Positions 4,110 to 11,948 of a DNA stretch of 16,175 bases are shown in pieces (the stretch's first letter is position 1; every line of letters starts with the position of its first letter). The notes below the pieces were generated by a model. It searched no databases. It saw nothing but the letters and a program-made list of their open reading frames with translations, and was not told where the DNA came from. This DNA is from Planctomycetota bacterium (lineage in GTDB: Bacteria; Planctomycetota; Planctomycetia; Pirellulales; Pirellulaceae), in the NCBI GenBank assembly GCA_026692885.1, contig JAPLNJ010001061.1:1-16175 (forward strand), in the 5' to 3' direction. The translations under genes were made by a program, and so were the position numbers.

Positions 4110-5333
4110 CTATTTCTTGTCCGCGAGGAGGTCCCCGCTCGGCAGTTTCGTGGTGGACGATTTGCTGATGGTCAGTTTGCTCATGGAACTGATCTTGGAG
4201 TCTCCGCGGATAAAACTCTCGGCGGCCAACCGTTCCTCGGCTGCTGCGGCGCGCACCGCCAGGATGGCATCGAAATCGAAATCGATGGGCTTGCGCTCCG
4301 CCAGCGGTTCCAGGTAGTGGCTCAGTTCGGCTGCCGTCTGGAACCGATTCTCGGGGTGTTTGGCCATCATCTTCTGCACGATTCTCGCGAGCCGCTCCGG
4401 AACCGCCGGGTTCAGTGCGTGGACCAGCGGAGCCTTCTCCTGGCGATGCCCCGCCAGTTTCTCGGCGACGGACTTGCCTAGAAACGGGGGCCGGCCGGTG
4501 AGCAGAAAATAGAAGGAACAGCCCAGACTGTAGATGTCGGCGCGGCGATCGACGTGCAGGCTGTCCCGCGACTGTTCCGGCGAAATGTAGTCGGCGGTGC
4601 CCAGGCAGTCCTGGCCCTGAATCATGGCCATCGAGTACTCCGCCTCGCTGCGCTCGACCATCGCCAAGCCGAAGTCCAGCAACTTGAGCGTACCGTCGGG
4701 CCGGATCAGCAAATTCTCGGGCTTGACGTCCCGGTGGACGAGTCCTTGTTCGTGAGCGTAGTGCAGACCGGCGGCGGTTTGGACGATCATGTCGCAGGCC
4801 TGCCGCCAAGCGAGCGTGCGTTTGCGGATTTCCAACAACTCGTGCAGACTGATCCCTTTGACCAACTCCAAGACCATGTAGTGCAGAACCCCGTAGATGT
4901 CTTCGCTGGTGTTCAGGGACTTGGTCCGCACAAGGTTCGGATGGTTCAATTTCAGGCCGGCTTCGGCTTCCAGGCGAAATCGTGAAAGCATGCCGCTGTC
5001 ATGCCGATGTCGGTCAGAGAGCACCTTCAGAGCGACTTTCCAGCCGGTTTTCAGGTCCTCCGCCGCGTACAGGTACCCCATGCCGCCAAAGCCGAGGATT
5101 TCGATAATTTTGTAGTCGTCAAGGAACAGGCCACGCCGAGAGCCGGCCAACAGACGATTGGCTTGGTAGCGCGTCAGCAGGCCGCAGGCGACCAGCGCGT
5201 CCGCTACGTCGTCGGGCGCGAGCATGTCCTCCAGCCCATACTTCTGGACGGCGGTTTTCAGTTCGCCGTTGGGAAACAACCGGCTCTTTTTCAGCAGCGC
5301 CAGAAATTCTGCTGCGGTAGTCAAAGCCGCCAT
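4110..5333 (-). CDS. Soluble Ser/Thr protein kinase (planctomycete type)
   Basis: The product is 407 aa from the ATG at 5333, chosen over an in-frame GTG at 5339 because GAGGT lies 4 nt upstream of the ATG and overlaps the GTG. An N-terminal ~70-residue helical region (FLALLKKSRLFPNGEL...LLTRYQANRLLAG) is typical of planctomycete kinases. The Hanks kinase domain follows with all key motifs: glycine loop GFGGMGYLY (~82-90), VALK with K103, HRDVKPEN (200-207), DFG (220-222), GTADYISPEQ (245-254) and DIYSLG (266-271). Activity is therefore likely. The Ser/Thr-rich C-terminal tail (FIRGDSKISSMSKLTISKSS) could be an autophosphorylation site. No transmembrane helix, PASTA, WD40 or TPR module is present, so the input is not encoded in the protein. 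It lies downstream of the ABC ATPase with a 128-nt spacer and may be transcribed with it or separately. Substrates are unknown. Confidence 0.93.
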   Translation of the reverse strand: MAALTTAAEFLALLKKSRLFPNGELKTAVQKYGLEDMLAPDDVADALVACGLLTRYQANRLLAGSRRGLFLDDYKIIEILGFGGMGYLYAAEDLKTGWKVALKVLSDRHRHDSGMLSRFRLEAEAGLKLNHPNLVRTKSLNTSEDIYGVLHYMVLELVKGISLHELLEIRKRTLAWRQACDMIVQTAAGLHYAHEQGLVHRDVKPENLLIRPDGTLKLLDFGLAMVERSEAEYSMAMIQGQDCLGTADYISPEQSRDSLHVDRRADIYSLGCSFYFLLTGRPPFLGKSVAEKLAGHRQEKAPLVHALNPAVPERLARIVQKMMAKHPENRFQTAAELSHYLEPLAERKPIDFDFDAILAVRAAAAEERLAAESFIRGDSKISSMSKLTISKSSTTKLPSGDLLADKK

Positions 5334-5461
5334 GAGCACCTCATCGGAAAAACACCGGCCCCACTAAGCTTGGCGAAGTCCTACTTGGTTTGCACGTTGC
5401 GAAGGTTCGGTAATATAGCATTTCCTACGGTCCTGCACGAACGGGCCTTCCCGAAGCGGGG

Positions 5462-6151
5462 TTATGGAAGGTAACCGCGCGCCGCGGCGGATGGTTCGGC
5501 TTGGACTCGCCCCTGGTCCAGGCTCACCCGGTAGTCCGCGTGTGCCGCTGCCTGCGCGTCATGGGTCACCAACAGAATCGTGCCGCCGGCGGCATGATAT
5601 TGGGACAGGCTTTCCAGCAGTGCCGCGGCGGTCTGCGGATCGAGATTGCCGGTCGGCTCGTCGGCCAGCAGCAGTTGGGGCCGGTTCAGCAGCGCGCGCG
5701 CCATGGCGACCCGCTGCCGCTGGCCTACGCTCAATTCCCCAGGCCGATGCCAGCGCCGCTCGCTCAGACCAAACGTCTCCAACCAGCGTTCGGCTTCGCC
5801 GCGGGCGGACCGTCGCGTTGCCGGCGGTGCCGCCAGCAACACGTTGTCCAGGACGGTTAGGTACGGCAGCAAGTGGAACATCTGGAAGACGAAACCCAGC
5901 TTCTCCGCTCGGAACCTGGCCCGCTCCGCCGATGACAGACGCGAGAGTTCCTGGTTATCCACGATCACGCGGCCCGAGGTTGGCAGGGCTAAGCCACCCA
6001 CCAAGGACAGCAGCGTGGATTTTCCGCAACCGCTGGCACCACAGATCGCCACGAACTGACCCCGGCGCACCTCCAGCGACACGTCGTCCAGCGCGCGCAC
6101 TGCGCCGCGAGCGGTGGGAAAAACCTTACTGACGTGTTCCAACTGGATCAT
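5462..6151 (-). CDS. ABC transporter ATP-binding protein (LolD/MacB type)
   Basis: The product is 229 aa, the usual size. Walker A is GASGCGKST (38-46), the Q-loop is at Q90, the signature is LSVGQRQ (140-146), Walker B is LLLADEP (160-166) and the switch His is H198 in LVTHD. The spacing and the phrases FVFQMFHLLPYLTVLDNV and PTGNLDPQT place it with the LolD/MacB/FtsE-like ATPases that work with MacB-type permeases on envelope lipoproteins or other cell-envelope substrates. The signature has VG where most members have GG, a tolerated variant. It starts 15 nt after the stop of the exported protein at 6167-7558, so the two are probably one operon. No permease gene is in this window, so its partner must be encoded elsewhere or the complex is unusual. 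Confidence 0.93.
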   Translation of the reverse strand: MIQLEHVSKVFPTARGAVRALDDVSLEVRRGQFVAICGASGCGKSTLLSLVGGLALPTSGRVIVDNQELSRLSSAERARFRAEKLGFVFQMFHLLPYLTVLDNVLLAAPPATRRSARGEAERWLETFGLSERRWHRPGELSVGQRQRVAMARALLNRPQLLLADEPTGNLDPQTAAALLESLSQYHAAGGTILLVTHDAQAAAHADYRVSLDQGRVQAEPSAAARGYLP

Positions 6152-6166
6152 CCACGCAGACCTGAC

Positions 6167-7558
6167 TTACCGAGGGCGCAAGATGAAGAATGTGAGACCA
6201 AAGAGCAAAACCAAGGCAGCCGCCACGCCGGCCCCGACAAAGAGCACACTCGAGAACACATCGTCAGCCGTTGTTACTAGCGTCGCGGGCGACGGCAACT
6301 CGTCTTCCTCGGTAGCCTCCGGCTCGGACGGTGTCGAGCTTTCGCCAACCGGCAGCGATTGCGATTCCGGGTTCAGCTTCGATTTCTGTTGTTCGTGCGA
6401 AGGCGCCGCGTCACTCTTGGCCGCGTCAATCGATGGTGCGGCAGCGTCCGGAGTGGACGGCTGTGAACCAGGTTTGGCCTCCTCGCCCGGGTGGGCGTCA
6501 TCGCTGCTGGCCGCCGGCTCTTTCGCCGCTCCCGCAGGAATCATCAATTGCGGAAACAGACCGGCGGCCCCCAGTTGCGATTCATTGCCTTCCTCCATGC
6601 CAAACCCCTCCGCCAGCTTCTCGGCCGTCGCCAGCCAGTCGTGTGCGATCAGCAGGTCCACGCCGGGGTTCTGGTCTTTCACCGTGCAGGAGCAGGCTCC
6701 CGTCACAAATTCGACGCAGGCGATCAAATTATCCCGCGTGACCCCCTTGCCCACGCACGGTGGCAGGGCGCGTCCGCGACCAAAGACTGGGAAGACCATA
6801 TGCTCGCTGGCGAACCGTTCCGCCTTCAAGTCTTCCTCCGAGGACAACAACGCCTCCACCAGCCATCGCTCGCGTGGATCGTCGCGGGCGACTTGGACCC
6901 ACCCGACAGCCAGCTTAGGTCCCGCGTTTGCCTGGCCCGGCGCACCTTCCGCGGCGGTGGGCGGTGTGTAGAAAGGGATCTTACCGTCTGCGATTTCCTG
7001 AATCACGTCAGCAATCAACTTCTCGGCCTCAGCCGTGGCCTTGGCGTCAGGGCCAGTCACCAGCACGAGTACCCCGGCCTTACCTTCTGCTAGTTGTTTG
7101 GTGATCTCGTCCCGTGCCGGAGACCTTAGCATCTTCTGCAGGGCGGCTTCGTCCAGATGCCCCGCAAACACGTTGATCCCCGTAGGCGTGTAGACCAAGT
7201 AGGAGGGCGGCTGCGGATTCTTTTGGCTGGTCCAAGCTTCGCGGACTTGGCGCGGGACCGTCTTGAGTTCCGCGTCTTTGCTCAAATCAACCGGCAACAG
7301 CGTGATATTGGCGGGCTGGCCCGCAGCAGCCTGGGCCGCTTGGATCAAGCCGTTGAGTCGGGCGTTGACCGCATCGATCGGCCCGCTGTGGAAGAAGAAC
7401 ACTTCGTACGGTGCCGGCTCCCAGCGATACATGGCGTAACGGTAGACCGGCGTATCGCAGGCCATCGCCGACACCCACAACAGGGCCTCGCCGAGCAAGG
7501 CCAGGACCGGGATCTGCCAACCGATCGTCCGACAACTTCTTCTCGGAACCCAGCACAT
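6167..7558 (-). CDS. Exported, C-terminally membrane-anchored protein of unknown function
   Basis: The product is 463 aa from the ATG at 7558, preceded by GGAGGGAG about 10 nt upstream. A longer in-frame start at 7720 would add 54 residues with no signal-like features and is rejected. A hydrophobic segment (WQIPVLALLGEALLWVSAMAC) ends at C34, giving either a signal peptidase I site or a weak lipobox (A-M-A-C). CDTPVYRYAMYRWEPAPYEVFFFH follows, and I recall a similar phrase in uncharacterised planctomycete proteins. The middle is mixed alpha/beta, with a Cys cluster in PPCVGKGVTRDNLIACVEFVTGACSC that could form disulfides outside the cytoplasm. A Ser/Pro/Glu-rich low-complexity linker precedes one transmembrane helix (~438-459) and a short basic end. 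It sits directly upstream of the ABC ATPase, suggesting a shared envelope function. No catalytic domain was recognised. Confidence 0.75.
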   Translation of the reverse strand: MCWVPRRSCRTIGWQIPVLALLGEALLWVSAMACDTPVYRYAMYRWEPAPYEVFFFHSGPIDAVNARLNGLIQAAQAAAGQPANITLLPVDLSKDAELKTVPRQVREAWTSQKNPQPPSYLVYTPTGINVFAGHLDEAALQKMLRSPARDEITKQLAEGKAGVLVLVTGPDAKATAEAEKLIADVIQEIADGKIPFYTPPTAAEGAPGQANAGPKLAVGWVQVARDDPRERWLVEALLSSEEDLKAERFASEHMVFPVFGRGRALPPCVGKGVTRDNLIACVEFVTGACSCTVKDQNPGVDLLIAHDWLATAEKLAEGFGMEEGNESQLGAAGLFPQLMIPAGAAKEPAASSDDAHPGEEAKPGSQPSTPDAAAPSIDAAKSDAAPSHEQQKSKLNPESQSLPVGESSTPSEPEATEEDELPSPATLVTTADDVFSSVLFVGAGVAAALVLLFGLTFFILRPR

Positions 7559-7622
7559 AAGTTGTGATCTCCCTCCAGCTACGCGGTTACGGCTAGAATA
7601 GCTCAACTGCAACTCCGTCGCA

Positions 7623-8264
7623 CTAAGAGCATGATTCCGGAAGCTCGGCAGCCCCAGCTTGAACCGACTGCCACAGCCGCCGAAATTCGTCTCGCACAAA
7701 AAGCTGCAACTGCATGGCATAATCCGCCGGTAGTCGCAACAAACGAATCAATTCCTGGATGTCGGCCAAATCTCGCAGGCGACCCGAGTTGGTCAGGCCG
7801 GACGCCAGTTTTAAGTTGATCAGCGCGGGCAGACTCAGCCAGCGTATACCGTTCTTTTCTTCGCTGGCTGCAAGCGGGTGTGGGAATTGGACCGGTTTCG
7901 GCTTTCCGTCGCCGGGGTAACCACCCGCCACAAGGAATTCGATCCGGACGCCCAACTCGGCATCTCGAAGATTCTTGCTGCCCGAGAACACGGGCACGTA
8001 TCCCAGTCCCTCAAGCTCCCGATGAATCTGCTCCAAGCCCTCGCGGGTCACCAAGATATCGATGTCCTCCGTGAAACGCCGAAAACCGTGCGAGAAGAGT
8101 GCCATGCCACCCGCGATGGCATAGGGGATGCCCAACGCGTTCAGACGCTGCGTGATCTTGCGGAGAGCCTGGTAAACGGCGCTCTGTTCTTCGAAGTGCC
8201 TGCTCCCTTCGCGTAGGGCCCAAGTCAACTCATCGTTCAGGAGTTGTTCGTAGGCGAGGGTCAT
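7623..8264 (-). CDS. Nucleotidyltransferase, AbiEii/Mnt-like superfamily
   Basis: The product is 213 aa from the ATG at 8264; an in-frame ATG at 8330 would add 22 residues, and neither has a strong ribosome site. The core is AIAGGMALFSHGFRRFTEDIDILV (49-72): G52-G53, then the metal-binding pair D67 and D69, with VRIEFL (106-111) offering the third acidic strand. The later LINLKLAS...RLRDLADIQELI matches the C-terminal helices of AbiEii/AbiGii-type toxins and related minimal nucleotidyltransferases. In AbiE systems the toxin pairs with an AbiEi antitoxin next to it, and no such gene is adjacent here. It may therefore be an orphan or a housekeeping relative rather than an abortive-infection toxin. 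It is divergent from the PtsP-like gene, with a 297-nt control region between them, and 64 nt upstream of the exported-protein gene. Confidence 0.8.
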   Translation of the reverse strand: MTLAYEQLLNDELTWALREGSRHFEEQSAVYQALRKITQRLNALGIPYAIAGGMALFSHGFRRFTEDIDILVTREGLEQIHRELEGLGYVPVFSGSKNLRDAELGVRIEFLVAGGYPGDGKPKPVQFPHPLAASEEKNGIRWLSLPALINLKLASGLTNSGRLRDLADIQELIRLLRLPADYAMQLQLFVRDEFRRLWQSVQAGAAELPESCS

Positions 8265-8413
8265 GATCGCAATTCCGGGCAATCTCAAGGCGGCTGAGAG
8301 CCGCTTCCGTTGGTCCGAGCCATGAATCATCCAGGCTTAATCTTCCGTCAACGTACCCTGCTGGCCCCAGCGAGTCAACGCAGGCACAGTTCGGCCGGGT
8401 CCGTTCGCCGTAC

Positions 8414-8441
8414 TTGGGAAGAACGCCGTTCCCGGTATAAT
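8414..8441 (+). promoter_or_regulatory. Likely sigma-70-type promoter for the GAF-EI operon
   Basis: TTGGGA (8414-8419) and a perfect TATAAT (8436-8441) are separated by 16 nt. Transcription would start near 8448 and leave a 5' leader of about 114 nt before the ATG at 8562. This also argues against the longer reading frame that starts upstream at 8310. The rest of the 8265-8561 spacer holds the start region of the divergent nucleotidyltransferase gene. Confidence 0.6.
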
Positions 8442-8498
8442 GCAGCCAGCTCGTCGCCCAGCAGCTCGACCGTGCGGCCCGCAGGCCGTGGGACAGGA

Positions 8499-8512
8499 CG
8501 GATTCGAATCCG
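8499..8512. promoter_or_regulatory. Perfect 14-bp palindrome in the GAF-EI leader
   Basis: CGGATTCGAATCCG is fully self-complementary and lies about 50 nt downstream of the predicted transcription start. It could be an operator for a dimeric regulator or part of an RNA hairpin, and adjacent GGCC-rich sequence (8475-8490) can also fold. Function is inferred from position only. Confidence 0.3.
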
Positions 8513-8561
8513 CACGACGCGCGGATATACCTTCAACCGAGAAAACTTCGAACGGACCACT

Positions 8562-10742
8562 ATGGAACAAATCCCTGAAAGTTCGTTGTTCGTCACGCTG
8601 GAAGATATCAGCAAACTGGTCATGCACAGCCGCAATCCGCAACAGACGTTATCGAATACCGTACATCTGCTCGCGAATCGGTTCGGCACCGAAGTCTGTT
8701 CGGTGTATCTGCTGGAGCCACGCAGCCTGCAGTTGGTACTCGCAGAGACGGTGGGGTTGAAATCGGAGGGCGTGGGGCAGATCCGCATGCGACTGGACGA
8801 AGGCCTGACGGGGTTGGTGGCGCAGCGAGGTGAGCCAGTCGTGGTCAAGGAAGCCAAGTTGCATCCCCGCTTCAAGTATTTTCCAGACGCTGGCGAAGAA
8901 CAGTTTCACTCGTATCTGGGCGTACCCCTGCTGGATGGCGGCAAGGCGATCGGCGTACTTGTGCTGCAGACTATCCAGTCGCGCGAGTACTCCAAGAATG
9001 AGGTCCGCATGCTGATCACAGCCGCCTCGCAATTGTCGCCGCTGGTCGGGGAAGCTTGGCTGCTGAAGCAAGTCGAAGCTCCCGCCAGCACCGCGTCCGG
9101 GGCGAACGGAGGACAGGAACAGCGGTCGCTCGGTGGCACATCGCTCAGTCCGGGCGTGGGCTTCGGCGGCGCCTTCTGGGCCCAAAAATTCGACTGGGAT
9201 CTGCTGGCTCACAAAGCTGGCGATCGGGCGGATGAGCAGCGGCGTTTGACCGCCGCCATGGAACGGGCCCGCCAGGATACCGAGCGGGTCAGCCAACGCA
9301 TCGCAGATCTGGTCGGCGAAGACCAAGGGGCCATCCTGCAGGCCCAGTTGATGCTCCTGCGAGACACCAAGATCGAGGACGATCTGGCCGGTTTTCTGGG
9401 CGAGGGCGCCAGCGCTGAAGCGGCCGCACTCCGCACGGTCGACAAGTACTCGCGCGCGTTCGCCAAGTTGGGCAGCCCCTATTTCCGCGAGCGAATGTAC
9501 GACATCAAAGATGTCTTTCGGCGGATCCTGTGGCATTTGCAGCCCACGGCGACGGAACCCGGCACTGCGGACCAGCGGTTGGTCCTGGTGGGGGAGGAAG
9601 CCTCGGTGGCGGAACTGTTCTCCGTGGACGCGGACCAGGTGGCAGCGGTGATCGTCGAGCACGGGGGACGGACCAGCCACGCCGCGATTCTGGCACGCAG
9701 CCTGGGCATCCCCATGTTGGCCCAGGTGCCGAATCTGGCCGCCTCCGTGCGGGCCGGTGCCAAGCTGTTGGTGGACGGTGATCGAGGGCAGGTCTTCGTG
9801 CAACCGACGGAAGCGTTATTAGCCGAATACCGGTCGAAACTGACCGCGCGGGTCGCCCTCCGCGAGCAGGTCGGAACGTGCCCGTCGGCTCCAGTGTCCA
9901 CCTCGCCCGTGGGGCCGGTGGTCGAGGCCAACATCAACCTGGTCTCCGAGGTGCGGCAGGCCATGGCCCACGGCGCGGCCGGCGTGGGCCTGTATCGCAC
10001 CGAGTTCCTGATCCTGTCCCGCCGGGCTATGGTTAGCGAGGAGCAACAGTACCGCAACTACCGTCAATTGTTGACTTTGCTGGACGGTCGCCCCGCCAAC
10101 ATTCGCACGTTTGACCTGCGCGAGGAGAAAGCCCCGCCGCCTTCCGCGGACCAGCCGGATCCGGGCTGTCTGGACTGGCGGTTAGTGCTGCGCTCACCTG
10201 CAGTGCAGCGTGTGTTTCGGCAGCAGGTCCGAGCGATCTTGCGCGCGGGGGTCGTGGGGCCAGTACGCATCCTGGTGCCGCTGATTGTAAGTTCCGAACA
10301 ACTCGCGTGGGTCAAGTCGACGGTGGCCGAGGTCCACGAAGAACTGCAACGCGAAGGCTTGCCGTGCGTCTCACAGATTCCCTTGGGAATCATGATCGAA
10401 GTGCCGGTGGCCGTCACGATGGTGGAGGAGTGGGCCGGACAGGTCGACTTCGTCTGCTTGGGCACGAACGATCTGCTCGCCTCGGCCATGGGGGTCAGCC
10501 GGGACGATCCCGTGTCGGAGATTGTGTGCGATCCGCTGCATCCCGGCCTGCTGCGGATGGTTCGGCACGTGATTACCGCCTGCCGCGCTGCCGGCAAGCC
10601 GGTGACCGTCTGCGGGGAAATGGCGGTCAGCACGCAGGGGGCGAAGCTCTTGGCTGACATGGGAGCCGACGCCGTGAGCGTGGCGGTCGAGCGGATTCCC
10701 CAAGTCCGCGCGGCCCTCGCCGACTGGGCCGCTCAGCAGTAA
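8562..10742 (+). CDS. ptsP: GAF-domain phosphoenolpyruvate-protein phosphotransferase (EI/PtsP-like)
   Basis: The product is 726 aa from the ATG at 8562. This start is preferred because the GAF domain begins there and a promoter lies between it and the upstream in-frame start at 8310. Domains in order: GAF (~10-165), EI N-terminal HPr-binding helices (~192-330), a swivelling phosphohistidine domain with GGRTSHAAI (H373, the phospho-acceptor), and the PEP-binding barrel (~455-715). Barrel residues of enzyme I are present: R479 (LYRTEF), R515 (IRTFD), E613 (MIEVP), N636/D637 (GTNDL) and C684 (CGEMA), so it should be catalytic. The segment after IRTFD is LREEK instead of the usual IGGDK. PtsP passes phosphate from PEP to an NPr-type carrier in the nitrogen PTS, with the GAF domain sensing a small ligand. 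No HPr/NPr or EIIA gene is visible. A histidine kinase gene follows 11 nt later in the same operon. Confidence 0.92.
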   Translation: MEQIPESSLFVTLEDISKLVMHSRNPQQTLSNTVHLLANRFGTEVCSVYLLEPRSLQLVLAETVGLKSEGVGQIRMRLDEGLTGLVAQRGEPVVVKEAKLHPRFKYFPDAGEEQFHSYLGVPLLDGGKAIGVLVLQTIQSREYSKNEVRMLITAASQLSPLVGEAWLLKQVEAPASTASGANGGQEQRSLGGTSLSPGVGFGGAFWAQKFDWDLLAHKAGDRADEQRRLTAAMERARQDTERVSQRIADLVGEDQGAILQAQLMLLRDTKIEDDLAGFLGEGASAEAAALRTVDKYSRAFAKLGSPYFRERMYDIKDVFRRILWHLQPTATEPGTADQRLVLVGEEASVAELFSVDADQVAAVIVEHGGRTSHAAILARSLGIPMLAQVPNLAASVRAGAKLLVDGDRGQVFVQPTEALLAEYRSKLTARVALREQVGTCPSAPVSTSPVGPVVEANINLVSEVRQAMAHGAAGVGLYRTEFLILSRRAMVSEEQQYRNYRQLLTLLDGRPANIRTFDLREEKAPPPSADQPDPGCLDWRLVLRSPAVQRVFRQQVRAILRAGVVGPVRILVPLIVSSEQLAWVKSTVAEVHEELQREGLPCVSQIPLGIMIEVPVAVTMVEEWAGQVDFVCLGTNDLLASAMGVSRDDPVSEIVCDPLHPGLLRMVRHVITACRAAGKPVTVCGEMAVSTQGAKLLADMGADAVSVAVERIPQVRAALADWAAQQ

Positions 10743-10753
10743 GGTAACAGGCT

Positions 10754-11485
10754 ATGCCCGACTCGCACTCGAAGATCGAAGAGATTGTTCAGCGTCTGCG
10801 GACCCAGTACAACGAACTGGCAGAATTCGCTGGGTCGCTGGCGCACGAAATCAAGAATCCGCTCTCGGTCATCAGCATGAATATGGATCTGTTGGCGGAG
10901 GACTTTGCGGAAGCGGAGTCGCCCCGGGAGCGGCGGGCGCTGAACAAGATCGAAGTCGTCCAGAAGCAGTGCATCCGTCTGGAGCATCTGCTGCGGGACT
11001 TTCTGAAGTTCGCCCGGTTGCGGGATCTGGAGCTGTCATCCGGCTGTTTGAATGACATTGTTGAGCGGGTTCTTACGCTGTTCGAACCCCAAGCCCGCGA
11101 GAGCGGCGTCGAGTTTATTCGCTATCTCGATCAGGATCTGCCTAGTATCAAGCTGGACGAGCAGACCCTCCATGCCGCGCTGTTCAATCTGGTCAAGAAC
11201 AGCCTGGAAGCGATGCCCGACGGGGGGCAACTCATGGTCCGCACGCGGATTACGCGCACCGGCGTGGCGTTAGACCTGATCGACACGGGCTGTGGTATGG
11301 ACGGCTACACCGCGCTGCACATGTTTGACGCCTTCTACTCGACCAAGAACGACGGCTCCGGACTGGGCTTGCCGACCGCCCGTAAAATCATCGAAGCCCA
11401 CGGCGGGACCATCAGCGTCCAGAGCGAAGTCGGTCGCGGCACGCAATTCACGATCGAGTTCCCGCAACCGGCCCGAATTCCGTAG
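10754..11485 (+). CDS. Soluble sensor histidine kinase (HisKA-HATPase)
   Basis: The product is 243 aa. The ATG at 10754 follows the upstream stop by 11 nt, with AGGTAA as a modest ribosome site spanning the junction. Short N-terminal coiled coil, then the H box FAGSLAHEIKNPLS with H31, a dimerisation helix ending LRDFLKFAR (79-88), the N box NLVKNSLEAM (145-154), DLIDTGCGM (174-182), the F box MFDAFYSTK (190-198) and the G2 box GSGLGL (201-206). All boxes are intact. There is no transmembrane segment, PAS or GAF domain, so it is a minimal cytoplasmic NtrB-like kinase. It presumably takes its signal by protein contact, plausibly from the GAF-EI protein encoded just upstream. The response regulator is not in the window. 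Coupling of the two phosphotransfer proteins is inference from gene order. Confidence 0.92.
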   Translation: MPDSHSKIEEIVQRLRTQYNELAEFAGSLAHEIKNPLSVISMNMDLLAEDFAEAESPRERRALNKIEVVQKQCIRLEHLLRDFLKFARLRDLELSSGCLNDIVERVLTLFEPQARESGVEFIRYLDQDLPSIKLDEQTLHAALFNLVKNSLEAMPDGGQLMVRTRITRTGVALDLIDTGCGMDGYTALHMFDAFYSTKNDGSGLGLPTARKIIEAHGGTISVQSEVGRGTQFTIEFPQPARIP

Positions 11486-11608
11486 CCAGTCAAAATCGTT
11501 TGCCCGGTTGCAGTTTTGACCTACAGTTCTGGTAGCACGGGTCTGCTCTCGTGGACCTCGGGGGCTTTACCTCAGCCCGTCAGCGAACTTACGACCCTAG
11601 CCGAAACC

Positions 11609-11944
11609 ATGAACTGCCAAGAACTTGCTCGCCGTATCGAAGATCTGCAGCCCGGCACAGACACCCGCAATGTCGCCCGGTACTGTCTGTTACTGGCCAA
11701 CTGGACGCAAGACGTCGATCAGCTGGAGGATAGCAACGTGCTGACCAGAGCCTGGCGAGAAGTCAACCTGCGATGGCAGGCGACGGCTGATCAGCACGCG
11801 GCCATGACCGAGGAACTGGAAAACATGGCCAAGTCGGATCCTAAGAAGTTCACCTCCGATCAGATCTGGGTACTCATTCGCGCCATTCAAGTGCAGCACC
11901 AGATCCTGCAGCTCTACATCGGCGACGAAGCGTTGACCGTCTGA
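11609..11944 (+). CDS. Small helical protein of unknown function
   Basis: The product is 111 aa from the ATG at 11609. A TTG at 11516 is in frame but adds 31 residues of low-complexity sequence. No good ribosome site is seen before either. The protein is almost all helix and mildly acidic (CQELARRIEDLQPG, then ARYCLLLANWTQDVDQLED, then FTSDQIWVLIRAIQVQHQIL), with no signal peptide, membrane segment, metal site or catalytic motif. It lies 123 nt downstream of the histidine kinase gene on the same strand and ends 4 nt before the convergent thymidylate synthase stop. It may belong to the same transcript. I do not recognise the family. Confidence 0.6.
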   Translation: MNCQELARRIEDLQPGTDTRNVARYCLLLANWTQDVDQLEDSNVLTRAWREVNLRWQATADQHAAMTEELENMAKSDPKKFTSDQIWVLIRAIQVQHQILQLYIGDEALTV

Positions 11945-11948
11945 TCTC

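Noticed and set aside
3772..4809. 345-codon minus-strand open frame
   Set aside because: It overlaps the Ser/Thr kinase gene in another frame; composition is Arg/Gly/Pro-rich and no domain is recognisable, while the kinase frame has every motif.
5440..5461. Terminator after the ABC ATPase gene
   Set aside because: CCCG/CGGG around 5454 on the minus strand forms only a short stem without a T-run; not strong enough to list.
8440..8520. tRNA-like T-loop (GGATTCGAATCC)
   Set aside because: The canonical T-arm needs G at position 53 next to TTC; here an extra A intervenes, and no acceptor, D or anticodon stems can be drawn. It is better read as a simple palindrome.
8310..8561. Upstream extension of the GAF-EI gene (84 extra codons)
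   Set aside because: The extension is Arg/Ser-rich without structure, and a TTGGGA-N16-TATAAT promoter at 8414-8441 would lie inside it.
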